A DNA stretch of 64,000 bases. Source: Chitinophaga filiformis. GTDB lineage: Bacteria; Bacteroidota; Bacteroidia; Chitinophagales; Chitinophagaceae. A program made the position numbers and the translations under genes. Position 1 is the stretch's first letter. Each line of letters opens with the position of its first letter. The notes beneath the pieces are model-generated. The model saw only the letters and a list, made by a program, of their open reading frames with translations, was not told where the DNA came from and searched no databases. The stretch is from NCBI RefSeq assembly GCF_021646545.1, contig NZ_JAKIRP010000012.1, forward strand, positions 186,001-250,000, written 5' to 3'. Shown here in pieces: positions 48,001-55,016 of this stretch.

Positions 48001-48239
48001 GCACTCAGGTTCTCAAAATGGAACCAGCCTTTATCGTCAGTTACCTGAAACACCGGCTTTCCGCCACTGGCCAGCAGGGCTCTGACGGTCACACCGGGAA
48101 TTTTCTCTCCCTGCGGATCAAGCACAATACCTGTTACATCCGGTTTTACCTGTGCATATAATATGGCAGGCGCCATCAGGGGCAACAGCCATATCAGCAG
48201 GCGCAAAAATGAAACACGTTGGTAAAAAGTTCTTATCAT
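45012..48239 (-). CDS. SusC/RagA-family TonB-dependent outer-membrane transporter
   Basis: 1075 aa. After the signal peptide (about 1-29) come a carboxypeptidase-regulatory-like domain (VTGIVLDPQGEKIPGVTVRA), the SusC linker motif VVVGYGTQKKSEVTGAI, a plug (LQGAIPNLNI ... FNVRGFTSINTGSPLILIDG ... AIYGARAAYGVILVTT) and a large 22-stranded barrel ending in an aromatic residue (TYTFGLEVNF). No STN secretin-like domain is visible before the regulatory domain, although a FecR gene precedes it. Partner of the SusD at 43249-44979. Confidence 0.96.
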   Translation of the reverse strand: MIRTFYQRVSFLRLLIWLLPLMAPAILYAQVKPDVTGIVLDPQGEKIPGVTVRALLASGGKPVFQVTDDKGWFHFENLSAGERYNFSFTSIGYKPQQLDGYTIKKGETINLIVRMRMKDDSLAQVVVVGYGTQKKSEVTGAIAQVGAEVFENRPVTNIGQALQGAIPNLNITFGDGQPGRAATFNVRGFTSINTGSPLILIDGTPGDINLVNPEDVASVTVLKDAASAAIYGARAAYGVILVTTRKAKSGQLQVRYSGNFGWGQPTRLPQVIKDPLQAATIQNEAYKGYAGSDAPGMLAVIEYLQKRKADPSLPELGVDAAGNFIRGANTDWYGLFYNKQQAFSKHFLSLAGGKGNTNYYLSAGYLKQDGSFKVATDDYKRYNLRLKLDNQVAKWLKIYDNVEIAQGIYDAPNKFVSGGFNIYRYLSLFANPYEAIRTPNGYYTQAGAVTFGQLEKGGRTKTKDRQLKNTIGFGTNFLDSTLRINGDYTVLATQSRNNIQTNSVYYEVRPGTVSPFVATDYYSSSFAENFDQVVNLYAEYERNFGQHHLRGLLGFNQEMNSYDYFNARRDNNITPDKGALNLTSGVASVGDTKEEWAIRGVFYRLNYDFKDRYLLELNGRYDGSSRFPDSSRYGFFPSVSAGWLVSREPFFASAKKVINNLKLRASYGSLGNQQVSAYAFTNPMSVYKITDILDGVQPLGINAPGLLPLNFTWETATTLDFGIDFSTLKNRLDVGFDWYNRKTTRMLTKGKTLPAVLGASAPRQNAADLSTKGWEFSARWHDDFRLGNRPFSYNFSFVLSDSRSFITKFDNPNKSLVDYYVGQEIGEIWGYKTLGFFESDDEYLKYGVNQQRVQSTSYSLNGHPLAGDLKFADLNNDKKIDNGQNTVSDPGDMYKIGNSMPRFAYGFGAGASWNGISLDIFLQGIGKMDFWPGVESGNFWGFYNRWNQPVYDHIVNDYWTPENTNAYFPRLRAYDALNNTRQLGVAQTRYLQNAAYLRVKNISLGYMLPARWMRKAGISSSKIFFSGQNLFEFTKLSKVFDPEAISDRVDTNTANGNGFLYPVQRTYTFGLEVNF

Positions 48240-48312
48240 AAAGGTCGTTTTAAGACAAAGTCATCCCTGGCCGCTATTTGCAGCCTTTTAAGAGTGGTGT
48301 TTGAAAATGATT

Positions 48313-49341
48313 TTATTTCTTTAAGAGGAATCCTCCTTCAGCCGTACGTTCTACAATCAGACCATTCAGTAATGCTATATTTTCAAGGATATCTGCCGGC
48401 GTATCCGATGTTGTAAATTCTGCTGTGACCCTTATGCTGCGCAGCTCATGCGCGTCACACGTGATCGTGATATTGAAATGTTTCTCCAGTTGCTTCAATA
48501 CCTGGGGCAAAGGCTGTTGATGATAGACCAGGCTATTGGATGCCACCTCTTGTCCGGAAGGCAGCTGTTTGCTGGTTTCAGCAGGCTTGCTTACCAATGG
48601 CTCACCCTTTGTTCTGTCGTTGTATACCAGCGATTCTCCCGGATGCAGGTATACTTCTTTAAACGTGATCTTTCCTTTCTGCGGATGCACAACAACTTTA
48701 CCACTGTACAAATGAACTGTTACCTTATCGCGATGCGCATTGACGCCGAATACGGTGCCTAAGGCCGTCACAGCGGTATTAGCGGCATATACTGTAAAAG
48801 GGCGATGTCCGTCTTTGGCCACATCAAACCTGGCTTTACCATCCAGCCACAATTCGCGTTTGTCGTCTTCAAATCGTGCTATATACCGCAGACTACTGCC
48901 AGCGCCTAACTTTACATGGGAGCTATCGTCCAGTATAAGTTGCATGACAGATCTGCCGTTATTGTTATATACTTTCCATACAGCTGTTGACTGAGGAGTT
49001 TTCATTGCTACCGACCTTACAGGCTGCTGCATCTCCTTTCTGAATAGCAAACTTCCGCTTAGGACCATCACGCCCGTTAGTGCCGCTGCTACCGCCACCC
49101 GCTTCCATATAGTGATGCGGCGTTGCCGTTTTTCAATATCATCCTGTATATTGGAAAAAACCTTCTGCAATACGGCGGGATGCAGCTTTCCTTCAGGGCG
49201 GAAAGTCTCCCAGCCATCTTCTACCAGGTATGACTCCATCTCATCCGGATGCTCACGGAAATATTGTAAGACGATCAGCTCCTCTTCTTCCGTACATTCC
49301 CCTTTAATAAATCTTGCATATAATTCCGTTGGTAACGCCAT
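48313..49341 (-). CDS. FecR-family anti-sigma / sigma regulator
   Basis: 342 aa. Cytoplasmic N-terminal part (ARFIKGECTEEEELIVLQYF, a FecR N-domain), one membrane helix (about 84-105) and a periplasmic FecR domain (LRYIARFEDDKRELWLDGKA, AVTALGTVFGVNAHRDKVTV) with a C-terminal STN-like segment (QLEKHFNITITCDAHEL). It should hold the ECF sigma factor (49426-49998) inactive until the outer-membrane transporter signals. Genes lie sigma, FecR, SusC, SusD in order. Confidence 0.94.
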   Translation of the reverse strand: MALPTELYARFIKGECTEEEELIVLQYFREHPDEMESYLVEDGWETFRPEGKLHPAVLQKVFSNIQDDIEKRQRRITIWKRVAVAAALTGVMVLSGSLLFRKEMQQPVRSVAMKTPQSTAVWKVYNNNGRSVMQLILDDSSHVKLGAGSSLRYIARFEDDKRELWLDGKARFDVAKDGHRPFTVYAANTAVTALGTVFGVNAHRDKVTVHLYSGKVVVHPQKGKITFKEVYLHPGESLVYNDRTKGEPLVSKPAETSKQLPSGQEVASNSLVYHQQPLPQVLKQLEKHFNITITCDAHELRSIRVTAEFTTSDTPADILENIALLNGLIVERTAEGGFLLKK

Positions 49342-49425
49342 GTCAGCCGTACATTTACAGATACTACGTTTACAAATAAAATATCCCTTACTGGTAACAA
49401 TTTGTTCACATTAGGCAGATAAGGG

Positions 49426-49998
49426 CTAAATGATAGTGAGGAGGAATAATGCCCTGCGCAGTTGTTTAAGGGCCTTGGATATATGTACTTCTACTGTTTT
49501 CGGGGAGATGGAGAGCATACTGGAGATCTCCTTATGGGAAAACCCTTCTATCCTGCTCAGCATGAATACCTTCTTTCTTACCGGAGGCAACTTATCCATT
49601 TCCTGATGCAGGTGAAGGACAGCATCTTTATTGACAGGGGCAGTATGCTGGTCGTTATGTAATAATTCTGTAGTGTAGGATTGCAGGAATTCGCGGTGCT
49701 GTCTTTGCTGCCTCATAAGGTCAATGAGGGCTGTTTTGGCAATACGGAAGATCTGTGCGGAAAGGGGATGTTCAACTGACAGTCCTCCCCTGTAACGCCA
49801 AAGCTTTACAAAGGTAGTCTGCAGCAACTCCTCGGACCACAGTTGAGAACGGGTATGTTTCAGGAAATAGAAATACAGTTTCTCGTTATAAGCATTGTAG
49901 ACCTGCTCAAAAATCAATGTATCCCCCTCCTTTAAAGCACGTATATCTTCCACGAACTGGTAATTTCGGCAGGCACAAAGTTTGCCAAAATCCTCCAA
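49426..49998 (-). CDS. ECF RNA polymerase sigma-70 factor
   Basis: 190 aa. Sigma region 2 is FEQVYNAYNEKLYFYFLKHT ... SEELLQTTFVKLWRYR, and region 4 is PPVRKKVFMLSRIEGFSHKE ... LSISPKTVEVHISKALKQLR. This is the Bacteroidota FecI/SusC-linked ECF class. The frame begins with TTG at 49996-49998, and an in-frame GTG at about 49953 is an alternative start. It heads the minus-strand uptake locus, adjacent to FecR. Confidence 0.93.
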   Translation of the reverse strand: MEDFGKLCACRNYQFVEDIRALKEGDTLIFEQVYNAYNEKLYFYFLKHTRSQLWSEELLQTTFVKLWRYRGGLSVEHPLSAQIFRIAKTALIDLMRQQRQHREFLQSYTTELLHNDQHTAPVNKDAVLHLHQEMDKLPPVRKKVFMLSRIEGFSHKEISSMLSISPKTVEVHISKALKQLRRALFLLTII

Positions 49999-50115
49999 AA
50001 GTGCTTATTAATAAATGATTAAGGATTGATAGGAGGTCTATAAAAGGGTGGTTGTAAACAATTTATTTGTCTGTTTGAAATATTTATTCAATATTTGCAC
50101 CCCGACGAACAAAAA

Positions 50116-50189
50116 GGATCAGTAGTTCAGTTGGTTAGAATGCCGCCCTGTCACGGCGGAGGTCGCGGGTTCGAGTCCCGTCTGGTCCG
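50116..50189 (+). tRNA. tRNA-Asp (anticodon GTC), second copy
   Basis: Identical over all 74 nt to the tRNA at 37879-37952, with the same anticodon GTC. A degenerate integrase gene pointing toward it begins about 115 bp downstream, so its 3' half is the likely attachment site of an integrated element. Confidence 0.97.
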
Positions 50190-50206
50190 CAAATTCAAAA
50201 ACCCGC

Positions 50207-50229
50207 GCCCCGCGATTGCGGGGCATTTT
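50207..50229 (+). terminator. Intrinsic terminator of the second tRNA-Asp
   Basis: Stem GCCCCGC (50207-50213) / GCGGGGC (50218-50224), loop GATT, then ATTTTTA. Confidence 0.85.
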
Positions 50230-50285
50230 TATTTCGGAGCGTTGGCCGGACTTGCCCGGAGCAAAAGCGCAGAAATAAAAATGAA
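50225..50285. repeat. Imperfect long inverted repeat next to tRNA-Asp
   Basis: Outer arms CATTTTTATTTC and GAAATAAAAATG (left near 50224-50235, right near 50271-50282) enclose a GC-rich core that also folds (GGCCGG..CCCGG). It might be an element end or a fold of the tRNA downstream region. Confidence 0.5.
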
Positions 50286-50304
50286 AGGAACGACAGTGCC
50301 AGTG

Positions 50305-50610
50305 CTGATTTTTTGCGCATCAGTGGATAATCATAGGTTAGATATTTCATGAACTTTTGATAGAACTCAAGATCAAAAAACTTTCAAATGTTATTGGAAG
50401 CCCGCGGTATTTTTCGAAGTTTTGAAGGTGAATCTTCATCATGTTAATGACATTAATAGTCACAGGCTTAACCTCCGATCTTCTTTCATCAATGTATAAG
50501 TCGATCTGATGAAAAACATCAAGATTATCTCTATCTACCTTCATGTGGACTATTTCCCATTTGTCAGCTAAATGGAAATTTGTTTTTAGAAATTCAAGGG
50601 GACATATACT
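50305..50610 (-). pseudogene. Tyrosine-integrase remnant (N-terminal part, frameshifted)
   Basis: The minus strand reads KVDRDNLDVFHQIDLYIDER ... MKIHLQNFEKYRGLPITFES, then, after a one-base slip in a homopolymer (six A at 50375-50380 on the plus strand), continues as DLEFYQKFMKYLTYDYPLMR. Both parts match the N-terminal and SAM-like core-binding region of Bacteroidota phage or transposon integrases (my recall of the family). The catalytic domain is missing. It points toward tRNA-Asp, as integrases beside their attachment site commonly do. Confidence 0.75.
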
Positions 50611-50750
50611 TTGCTTTTTAGCATGTTTGCTTGTTTGATTTCTTGTTCAGAAAGTTTCCACTTGAATAATCCAACGTCAGTCTTCGTTATTGTTCCGAAG
50701 CCAGTATTTATAACCGATTCTTAAAAAACTGGGTTATTGAAAAGCTGACC

Positions 50751-50963
50751 TTAAATGAAGTTGACCGGATAAATATCTTTAATCATGCCGTCTGCAATTT
50801 GGCTAATACTGTTTGTCCAAGCAATATCTATTTTATTGATTGCACTATCGTTCTTTTTTCGTTCTGTAAAGGGGTAATAATTTTCCGGAAGTGTCAATAA
50901 GTAGCCATATTGGAAAGGGAAGATTTTGAACAATGCGAAAGCAAAATCTTCAAGTTTTCCCAA
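50751..50963 (-). pseudogene. Small remnant frame, unknown
   Basis: About 70 codons (KLEDFAFALFKIFPFQYGYL ... ADGMIKDIYPVNFI), opening with TTG and extending upstream without an ATG. No family is recognised. Aromatic-rich composition and the lack of a start suggest a fragment of a larger gene. Confidence 0.35.
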
Positions 50964-50991
50964 ATCTGCTATAAAAAGTAAAAAAAATATT

Positions 50992-51019
50992 TTATTTTTG
51001 AATGATCATTCAAAAATAA
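50992..51019. promoter_or_regulatory. 28-bp perfect palindrome: operator of TetR-1
   Basis: The dyad 50992-51019 is perfect, with core TTGAATGATCATTCAA. It ends 5 bp before a TACATTTG -7 box (51024-51031) and 20 bp before the tetR ATG. Related TTGAA-N6-TTCAA dyads precede the SDR gene (51634-51651) and the broken quinone oxidoreductase (53254-53283). Autoregulation by the adjacent TetR protein is the natural reading. Confidence 0.8.
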
Positions 51020-51023
51020 TTTC

Positions 51024-51031
51024 TACATTTG
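51024..51031 (+). promoter_or_regulatory. Promoter -7 box of tetR-1
   Basis: TACATTTG matches TAnnTTTG and is 8 bp from the ATG. A TTTG at 50997-51000, within the palindrome, could be the -33 element (23-bp spacer), so repressor binding would block it. Confidence 0.7.
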
Positions 51032-51038
51032 TATCATC

Positions 51039-51617
51039 ATGCCGAGAGTAATAGAATTTAACGAGCAAAAGATCATCTCCAAAGCACTACAGGTATTTTG
51101 GAAGAAGGGCTATCACGCCACTTCGATGAAAGATTTGGTAGAGGCCACCGGGCTAAATCCTGGAAGTATCTATAATACGTTTGGAAACAAGCATGACTTA
51201 TTCTTGGCTTGTCTAAAGGACTATCTGAACCCCATTTATGCATACGACCTAAAGCAAAAGGAAACACAGAAAAATCCGCTGGAATTACTCCGTGAATTTT
51301 ATATGGAGGTTGCTATCAATTCTGTACTAAGCCAAGACTCCTGCCTTTCAGTTAAAAGCTCTTTCGAACTCGCGGCGACAGATGATAAAACGCATCAGGT
51401 ATTGAAGAACAGCATGGATAAACTGTTCGAGATCTTTGAACAAATGGTCATCAATGCGCGAAAAGCTGGGGCTATCAGTGATAAGCAGGATACTTTCTCA
51501 TTGGCCCAACTCATCGTGGCCACTTTGCCGGGCTTGGGACAGAATTTCATTCTTTATAAGGATAAAAACCGCATAGCCAAACTCATTGATGATCTTTTGG
51601 ATATGATAACACGATAA
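51039..51617 (+). CDS. TetR/AcrR-family transcriptional regulator (TetR-1)
   Basis: 192 aa. N-terminal helix-turn-helix HATSMKDLVEATGLNPGSIY followed by NTFGNKHDLFLACLKDYL (about residues 25-65), and a C-terminal ligand-binding helical domain (SVLSQDSCLSVKSSFELAAT), which includes one Cys in a position seen in electrophile-sensing relatives. Sits behind the 28-bp palindrome and upstream of an SDR and a reductase, so it likely represses itself and those genes. It is a paralogue of the TetR at 62170-62745 with a different recognition helix (NPGS here, NRSS there). Confidence 0.92.
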   Translation: MPRVIEFNEQKIISKALQVFWKKGYHATSMKDLVEATGLNPGSIYNTFGNKHDLFLACLKDYLNPIYAYDLKQKETQKNPLELLREFYMEVAINSVLSQDSCLSVKSSFELAATDDKTHQVLKNSMDKLFEIFEQMVINARKAGAISDKQDTFSLAQLIVATLPGLGQNFILYKDKNRIAKLIDDLLDMITR

Positions 51618-51633
51618 TTTTTTTTGCCCCATT

Positions 51634-51651
51634 CTTGAACGACCATTCAAG
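51634..51651. promoter_or_regulatory. TetR-1 operator upstream of the SDR gene
   Basis: CTTGAA-CGACCA-TTCAAG, 18 bp with perfect 6-bp arms, 33 bp before the SDR ATG. It is preceded directly by the T-tract plus GCCCCA module (51616-51631). Confidence 0.75.
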
Positions 51652-51684
51652 TATAAATTATATTAACATTTAAATTTTAAGACA

Positions 51685-52467
51685 ATGTCAAATTCAGAGC
51701 GCACGAATTCAGTGCAAAAAACAGAAAAAAAAGTAGCGTTGATCACAGGAGCTAACCGAGGTATCGGCCAACAGGTAGCAAAAGAGCTGGCAGGGCATGG
51801 TTTCATTGTACTGGTCGGGTCTCGCAAATTAGAAAATGCAAAAGAGGCTGTCTCGGAAATAGGTGAAAATGCGTATCCGATCGCCATTGATGTAACGAAT
51901 AAGGAATCCATTTTGAAGGCAGCCAATCAGGTAAATACAGAATTTGGCAGACTTGACGTATTGGTCAATAACGCCGGGATCTCGCATGCAGGTTCATCAG
52001 AAAGGTCATTGGAAGAAATACTGGCGTCTGGCAAAGCCAGTGTAGCAGATATTGACGAGATGCGAGCCGTATGGGAAACAAACGTTTTCGGACTACTGGC
52101 TGTTACCCAGGCCTTTCTGCCATTGCTTCACAAGGCTCCTTCTGCACGCATCGTTAATCTGTCCAGTGGTATGGCATCTTTAAATCTTAATGCAGACCCA
52201 GAATACCCGTTCCGTGGGGGCTTCAATGTTGTTTACGGTGCTGGCAAGACAGCCGTCAACGCAATCACCCTGGCCTTGTCCATTGAGTTGGAATCTAGCA
52301 ATATCCGTGTAGAGGCGGCAAGTCCAGGTTTTGCAGCGACCGCCATGAATAATTTTGAGGGAACGGAAACCGTCGAAGAGGCTTCCCGCAATATTGTACG
52401 TGCAGCTCTTGGAGAGAATGATCCTTCAGTACTGTTCTCTGCACCGGGGGGGTCGTTTCCGTGGTAA
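51685..52467 (+). CDS. Short-chain dehydrogenase/reductase (SDR)
   Basis: 260 aa classical SDR. Cofactor loop TGANRGIG (residues 21-28), NNAG in LDVLVNNAGISH, catalytic Ser in VNLSSGMAS and the YGAGK dyad (Tyr184, Lys188). The Gly-rich C-terminus ends SAPGGSFPW. Likely NADPH-dependent reduction of a carbonyl. It carries a TetR-1-type operator in its promoter and is followed after 51 bp by the NAD(P)-binding reductase gene. Confidence 0.93.
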   Translation: MSNSERTNSVQKTEKKVALITGANRGIGQQVAKELAGHGFIVLVGSRKLENAKEAVSEIGENAYPIAIDVTNKESILKAANQVNTEFGRLDVLVNNAGISHAGSSERSLEEILASGKASVADIDEMRAVWETNVFGLLAVTQAFLPLLHKAPSARIVNLSSGMASLNLNADPEYPFRGGFNVVYGAGKTAVNAITLALSIELESSNIRVEAASPGFAATAMNNFEGTETVEEASRNIVRAALGENDPSVLFSAPGGSFPW

Positions 52468-52518
52468 ATTATATCGTTTTTAAACAGGTCATGTTATTTA
52501 ATCATTGAAAATTTAAAA

Positions 52519-53157
52519 ATGGAAAATAGAATTTCAGAAAACGTGAATCCCCAAGACACTCCTGGTACTCTTGGAATAGTGGGAGCGGGACACATCGCGC
52601 AAGCTGTTGCAAGGCACGCATCAAGAGCAGGTTATCAGGTAACGATCAGCAGCAGGAAAAAATCCGTAGAATTGGCCGATCTGGCTTCTTCTTTGGGGGA
52701 AAGGGTAACGGCGGGAACTCCAACCGAAGCTGCCCAAGCGGACCTTGTATTGATTGCCGTCCATTTTGACCAAATGCCAGCTGCTGTAAAAGATATCGAT
52801 TGGAAAGGACGTACCGTCATAGATACGAGCAATGCCATTGTCTTTCCTGAATTTAAACCTAAGGATCTTGGTGGAAAAACGTCCAGCAGGGTTAACACAG
52901 ACCTATTTCCGGGAGCCTCACTTGTGAAGGCACTCAATACCTTACCGGCTGCAATATTGGCCTCAGACCCTAACGTAGATAAAGGTAATCGTGTCATCTT
53001 TGTCTCAGGTGACAATGCAGAATCAAAAAAGAAGGTTGTAACCTTTGCAAAAGACCTGGGCTTTTACCCGATAGATTTAGGAGGTTTGGATGAAGGTGGC
53101 AGATTGCAGGAATTCGGAGGTGCACTTATCACTCATAATCTCATCAAACTGAAATAG
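52519..53157 (+). CDS. NAD(P)-binding oxidoreductase, F420-dependent-NADP-reductase-like (NpdG fold)
   Basis: 212 aa. The N-terminal dinucleotide loop is LGIVGAGHIAQAVARHA; the Arg pair in ISSRKKSVEL suggests an NADP preference. AQADLVLIAVHFDQM and NTDLFPGASLVKALNTLPAA follow the fold of the COG2085 / NADPH-dependent F420 reductase family. F420 itself is not expected in this phylum, so the true partner is unknown. It is in line with TetR-1 and the SDR and likely co-transcribed with the SDR. Confidence 0.85.
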   Translation: MENRISENVNPQDTPGTLGIVGAGHIAQAVARHASRAGYQVTISSRKKSVELADLASSLGERVTAGTPTEAAQADLVLIAVHFDQMPAAVKDIDWKGRTVIDTSNAIVFPEFKPKDLGGKTSSRVNTDLFPGASLVKALNTLPAAILASDPNVDKGNRVIFVSGDNAESKKKVVTFAKDLGFYPIDLGGLDEGGRLQEFGGALITHNLIKLK

Positions 53158-53253
53158 ATTGAATAACGTCCTTTATCATGTCAATACGATAATAATGTTT
53201 AAGAAAGTATCATTCCTAATACTGTAGTTATATCAAATAAATAATTTTTTTGC

Positions 53254-53283
53254 CCCAATCTTGAACAATTGTTCAAGATTGGG
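53254..53283. promoter_or_regulatory. 30-bp perfect palindrome: TetR-1 operator before the broken quinone oxidoreductase
   Basis: Positions 53254-53283 are fully self-complementary with core TTGAACAATTGTTCAA. It overlaps the end of the T-tract plus GCCCCA module (53241-53257) and lies 17 bp before the ATG at 53301. Confidence 0.8.
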
Positions 53284-53300
53284 TTTGACTAACAAAAAAT

Positions 53301-53561
53301 ATGGAACAGCTAAATGACAATAAAATCTCCGGGGTAATTAAGATTTACAGCCAAGGAGATCCGGAGGTACTGGTGTACGAAGAGGAATTAGTGGGTGATC
53401 CCGCAGCCAATCAGATATTGCTTACGCATAAAGCCATAGGAGTGAATTTTGTAGATACCATGTTTCGAAATGGAACATTTCCCATAACAAAGTTTCCAAT
53501 GGGTGCCGGTGTAGAGGCCAGCGGTATCATAGAGTCAGTCGGCAAAGACATTACCCATTTT
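53301..53561 (+). pseudogene. Quinone oxidoreductase, 3'-truncated by an IS4-type fragment
   Basis: The first 87 codons match the N-terminus of the intact quinone oxidoreductase at 61030-62013: GVIKIYSQGDPEVLVYEEEL versus GVIRIETQGPPTVLHYTSEQ, and VNFVDTMFRNGTFPITKFPM versus INFVDILFRNGTFPLKQFPA. Homology stops after ESVGKDITHF, just before the GDRVAY segment, and the frame continues into transposase sequence. The cofactor-binding domain is missing, so the enzyme is dead. Confidence 0.88.
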
Positions 53562-53921
53562 ATTATGCAAATCGCATATGCAATACCTGAAGAATCGTGC
53601 CCTCACAGTTGCTTCTCAGCAGAAGAAGTAGAATGCTTAGAACATCAAATCGAACAGTTAGAAGGTAAAACGGATAAACTGAAAAACCCATATACATCTT
53701 CCGATTTGAAAAGATATATATGGGCTATAGCCAGATTAGGTGGCTGGAAACGCTATCAATCGGAACGAAAACCAGGCATCACTACCTTTTGGATTGGGCT
53801 GCAGAAATTCACTGCAATTTCGGATCAAGTTAAACATTTTCAGCTGGCAGATCAGTCATCTAAAAAGGTCCGGACAACCACTACTCATTGGTATCAACTT
53901 TTGCACAGTAGTTCATTCTAA
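53562..53921 (+). mobile_element. IS4-family transposase C-terminal remnant, fused in frame
   Basis: Codons after 53561 read FSAEEVECLEHQIEQLEGKT ... YIWAIARLGGWKRYQSERKP then GITTFWIGLQKFTAI. This is the C-terminal end of IS4-type transposases (ARLGGWKGYxSxRPPG is the usual form). The DDE core and the left end are absent and no terminal inverted repeats or target duplication were found by eye. The frame then runs about 41 bp into the 3' end of the convergent AraC gene. Confidence 0.8.
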
Positions 53922-54798
53922 ACTGTGATGGGGTTAGCCCGGTGTGATTTTTAAAAAACTTGCTGAAGAAGAACTGGTTACTAAAGTTAAGCTGGTTTGA
54001 GACATCGCCGATTGTTACTGAAGGGCAGTCTAAAAGTATTTTTGCTTCTGCTATAACCATTTCGTCGATTAGCTGACCAACTGTTTTTCCAGTAACTTCT
54101 TTTATAGTTCTTGTTAGGTGTTTGGGCGTTACAAATACCCTGTCTGCATAAAACTGTACACCTCTTTCCGTATCAAAATTAGTTGACAATAATTTAAGAA
54201 AAGACATCAGGAGCTCTTCTTTGCGAGTAAATTTTCCTCCTGTATAATGACGATTTTTTTTGAAGATAGCCCCAGCTTCCAGCATGAACAGGTTGAACCC
54301 ATGAAACATCATATCTTCTTTAAATGGATGTTCTTTGTCTGCATGACTCTTTTTTAACATCAGCATCAGATTGTGCAATATAGCGGCTTCTTCAGAGCTT
54401 AATTTAAAGTAGGGGTTGCTATTGGCAAACAATATATTAAACACATCCATGTGCTTTTTATGGATCAGAAATTCTGAGAAAAAACTATTCGTAAATCCTG
54501 TCCCTATCAACTGGCCATCTTCACCTGTATTAAACTCATGGATAACTCCCGGAGAGATGATGAACAAATCATTGGGCGAAAGTTTATAATCCAGCAGATT
54601 GTATGTCATGGACGTGGACCCGGCCAGTGCAAGTAAAAAGACAAAATGATCTCCTTTGACAGGCTTTTGATATTTGGGAGTACCTCTCAGTTCAGTGCTC
54701 ATTGTGACATGAAACTGATCGCCCAGACATTCCTTTCCGGAAGAATCATTGATCTCGCTAATAGATAAGACAGGCACAGACTTAGAAACACCACCCAT
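53881..54798 (-). CDS. AraC-family transcriptional regulator
   Basis: 305 aa. The N-terminal part is a cupin-like sensing domain (YNLLDYKLSPNDLFIISPGV). The C-terminal domain has two helix-turn-helix motifs (FYADRVFVTPKHLTRTIKEV and IGDVSNQLNFSNQFFFSKFF) and the closing TGLTPSQFRMN. It is divergent from the GMC oxidoreductase operon, with about 220 bp between starts, so that operon is its likely target. Confidence 0.93.
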   Translation of the reverse strand: MGGVSKSVPVLSISEINDSSGKECLGDQFHVTMSTELRGTPKYQKPVKGDHFVFLLALAGSTSMTYNLLDYKLSPNDLFIISPGVIHEFNTGEDGQLIGTGFTNSFFSEFLIHKKHMDVFNILFANSNPYFKLSSEEAAILHNLMLMLKKSHADKEHPFKEDMMFHGFNLFMLEAGAIFKKNRHYTGGKFTRKEELLMSFLKLLSTNFDTERGVQFYADRVFVTPKHLTRTIKEVTGKTVGQLIDEMVIAEAKILLDCPSVTIGDVSNQLNFSNQFFFSKFFKNHTGLTPSQFRMNYCAKVDTNE

Positions 54799-55016
54799 AT
54801 AGACCCTCCTTAATTTTATAAAACATATTACTGTCTCAATTCAAATCCCCTATTTAACCCGTGATTCCTGTATGCGGGCGTTTGGGAACAATAAAGATAG
54901 GGCATGTGACTAAAAAGCGCAAAACAGATATACAAGTGGGCACTTTAGCTATGTTCTCTCATTTAATAATTTATAAGCTTTGTGCCGTTGAACGTATTAC
55001 CGTAAACACACTGAAA

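Larger units (their letters stand above)
50190..51038. other. Gene-poor left end of the accessory region
   Basis: About 850 bp containing a terminator (50207-50229), a long imperfect inverted repeat (50225-50285), the broken integrase (50305-50610), a 70-codon remnant frame (50751-50963) and the TetR operator/promoter (50992-51031). AT content rises sharply compared with the core genes to the left. Confidence 0.6.

Noticed and set aside
50095..50352. 85-codon frame across tRNA-Asp on the plus strand
   Set aside because: It translates the tRNA itself (the VVQLVRMPPCHGGGRGFESR string is tRNA sequence) and the terminator region.
53254..53283. 30-bp palindrome read as an intrinsic terminator
   Set aside because: No T-run follows on the plus strand and it lies directly before a start codon; its core matches the two other TetR-1 operators. 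Termination of the upstream genes cannot be fully excluded.
54861..55016. Longer N-terminus for the GMC oxidoreductase
   Set aside because: The extra 52 residues are Cys- and Lys-rich and precede the normal start of the FAD fold; the region is the divergent promoter area with the AraC gene.
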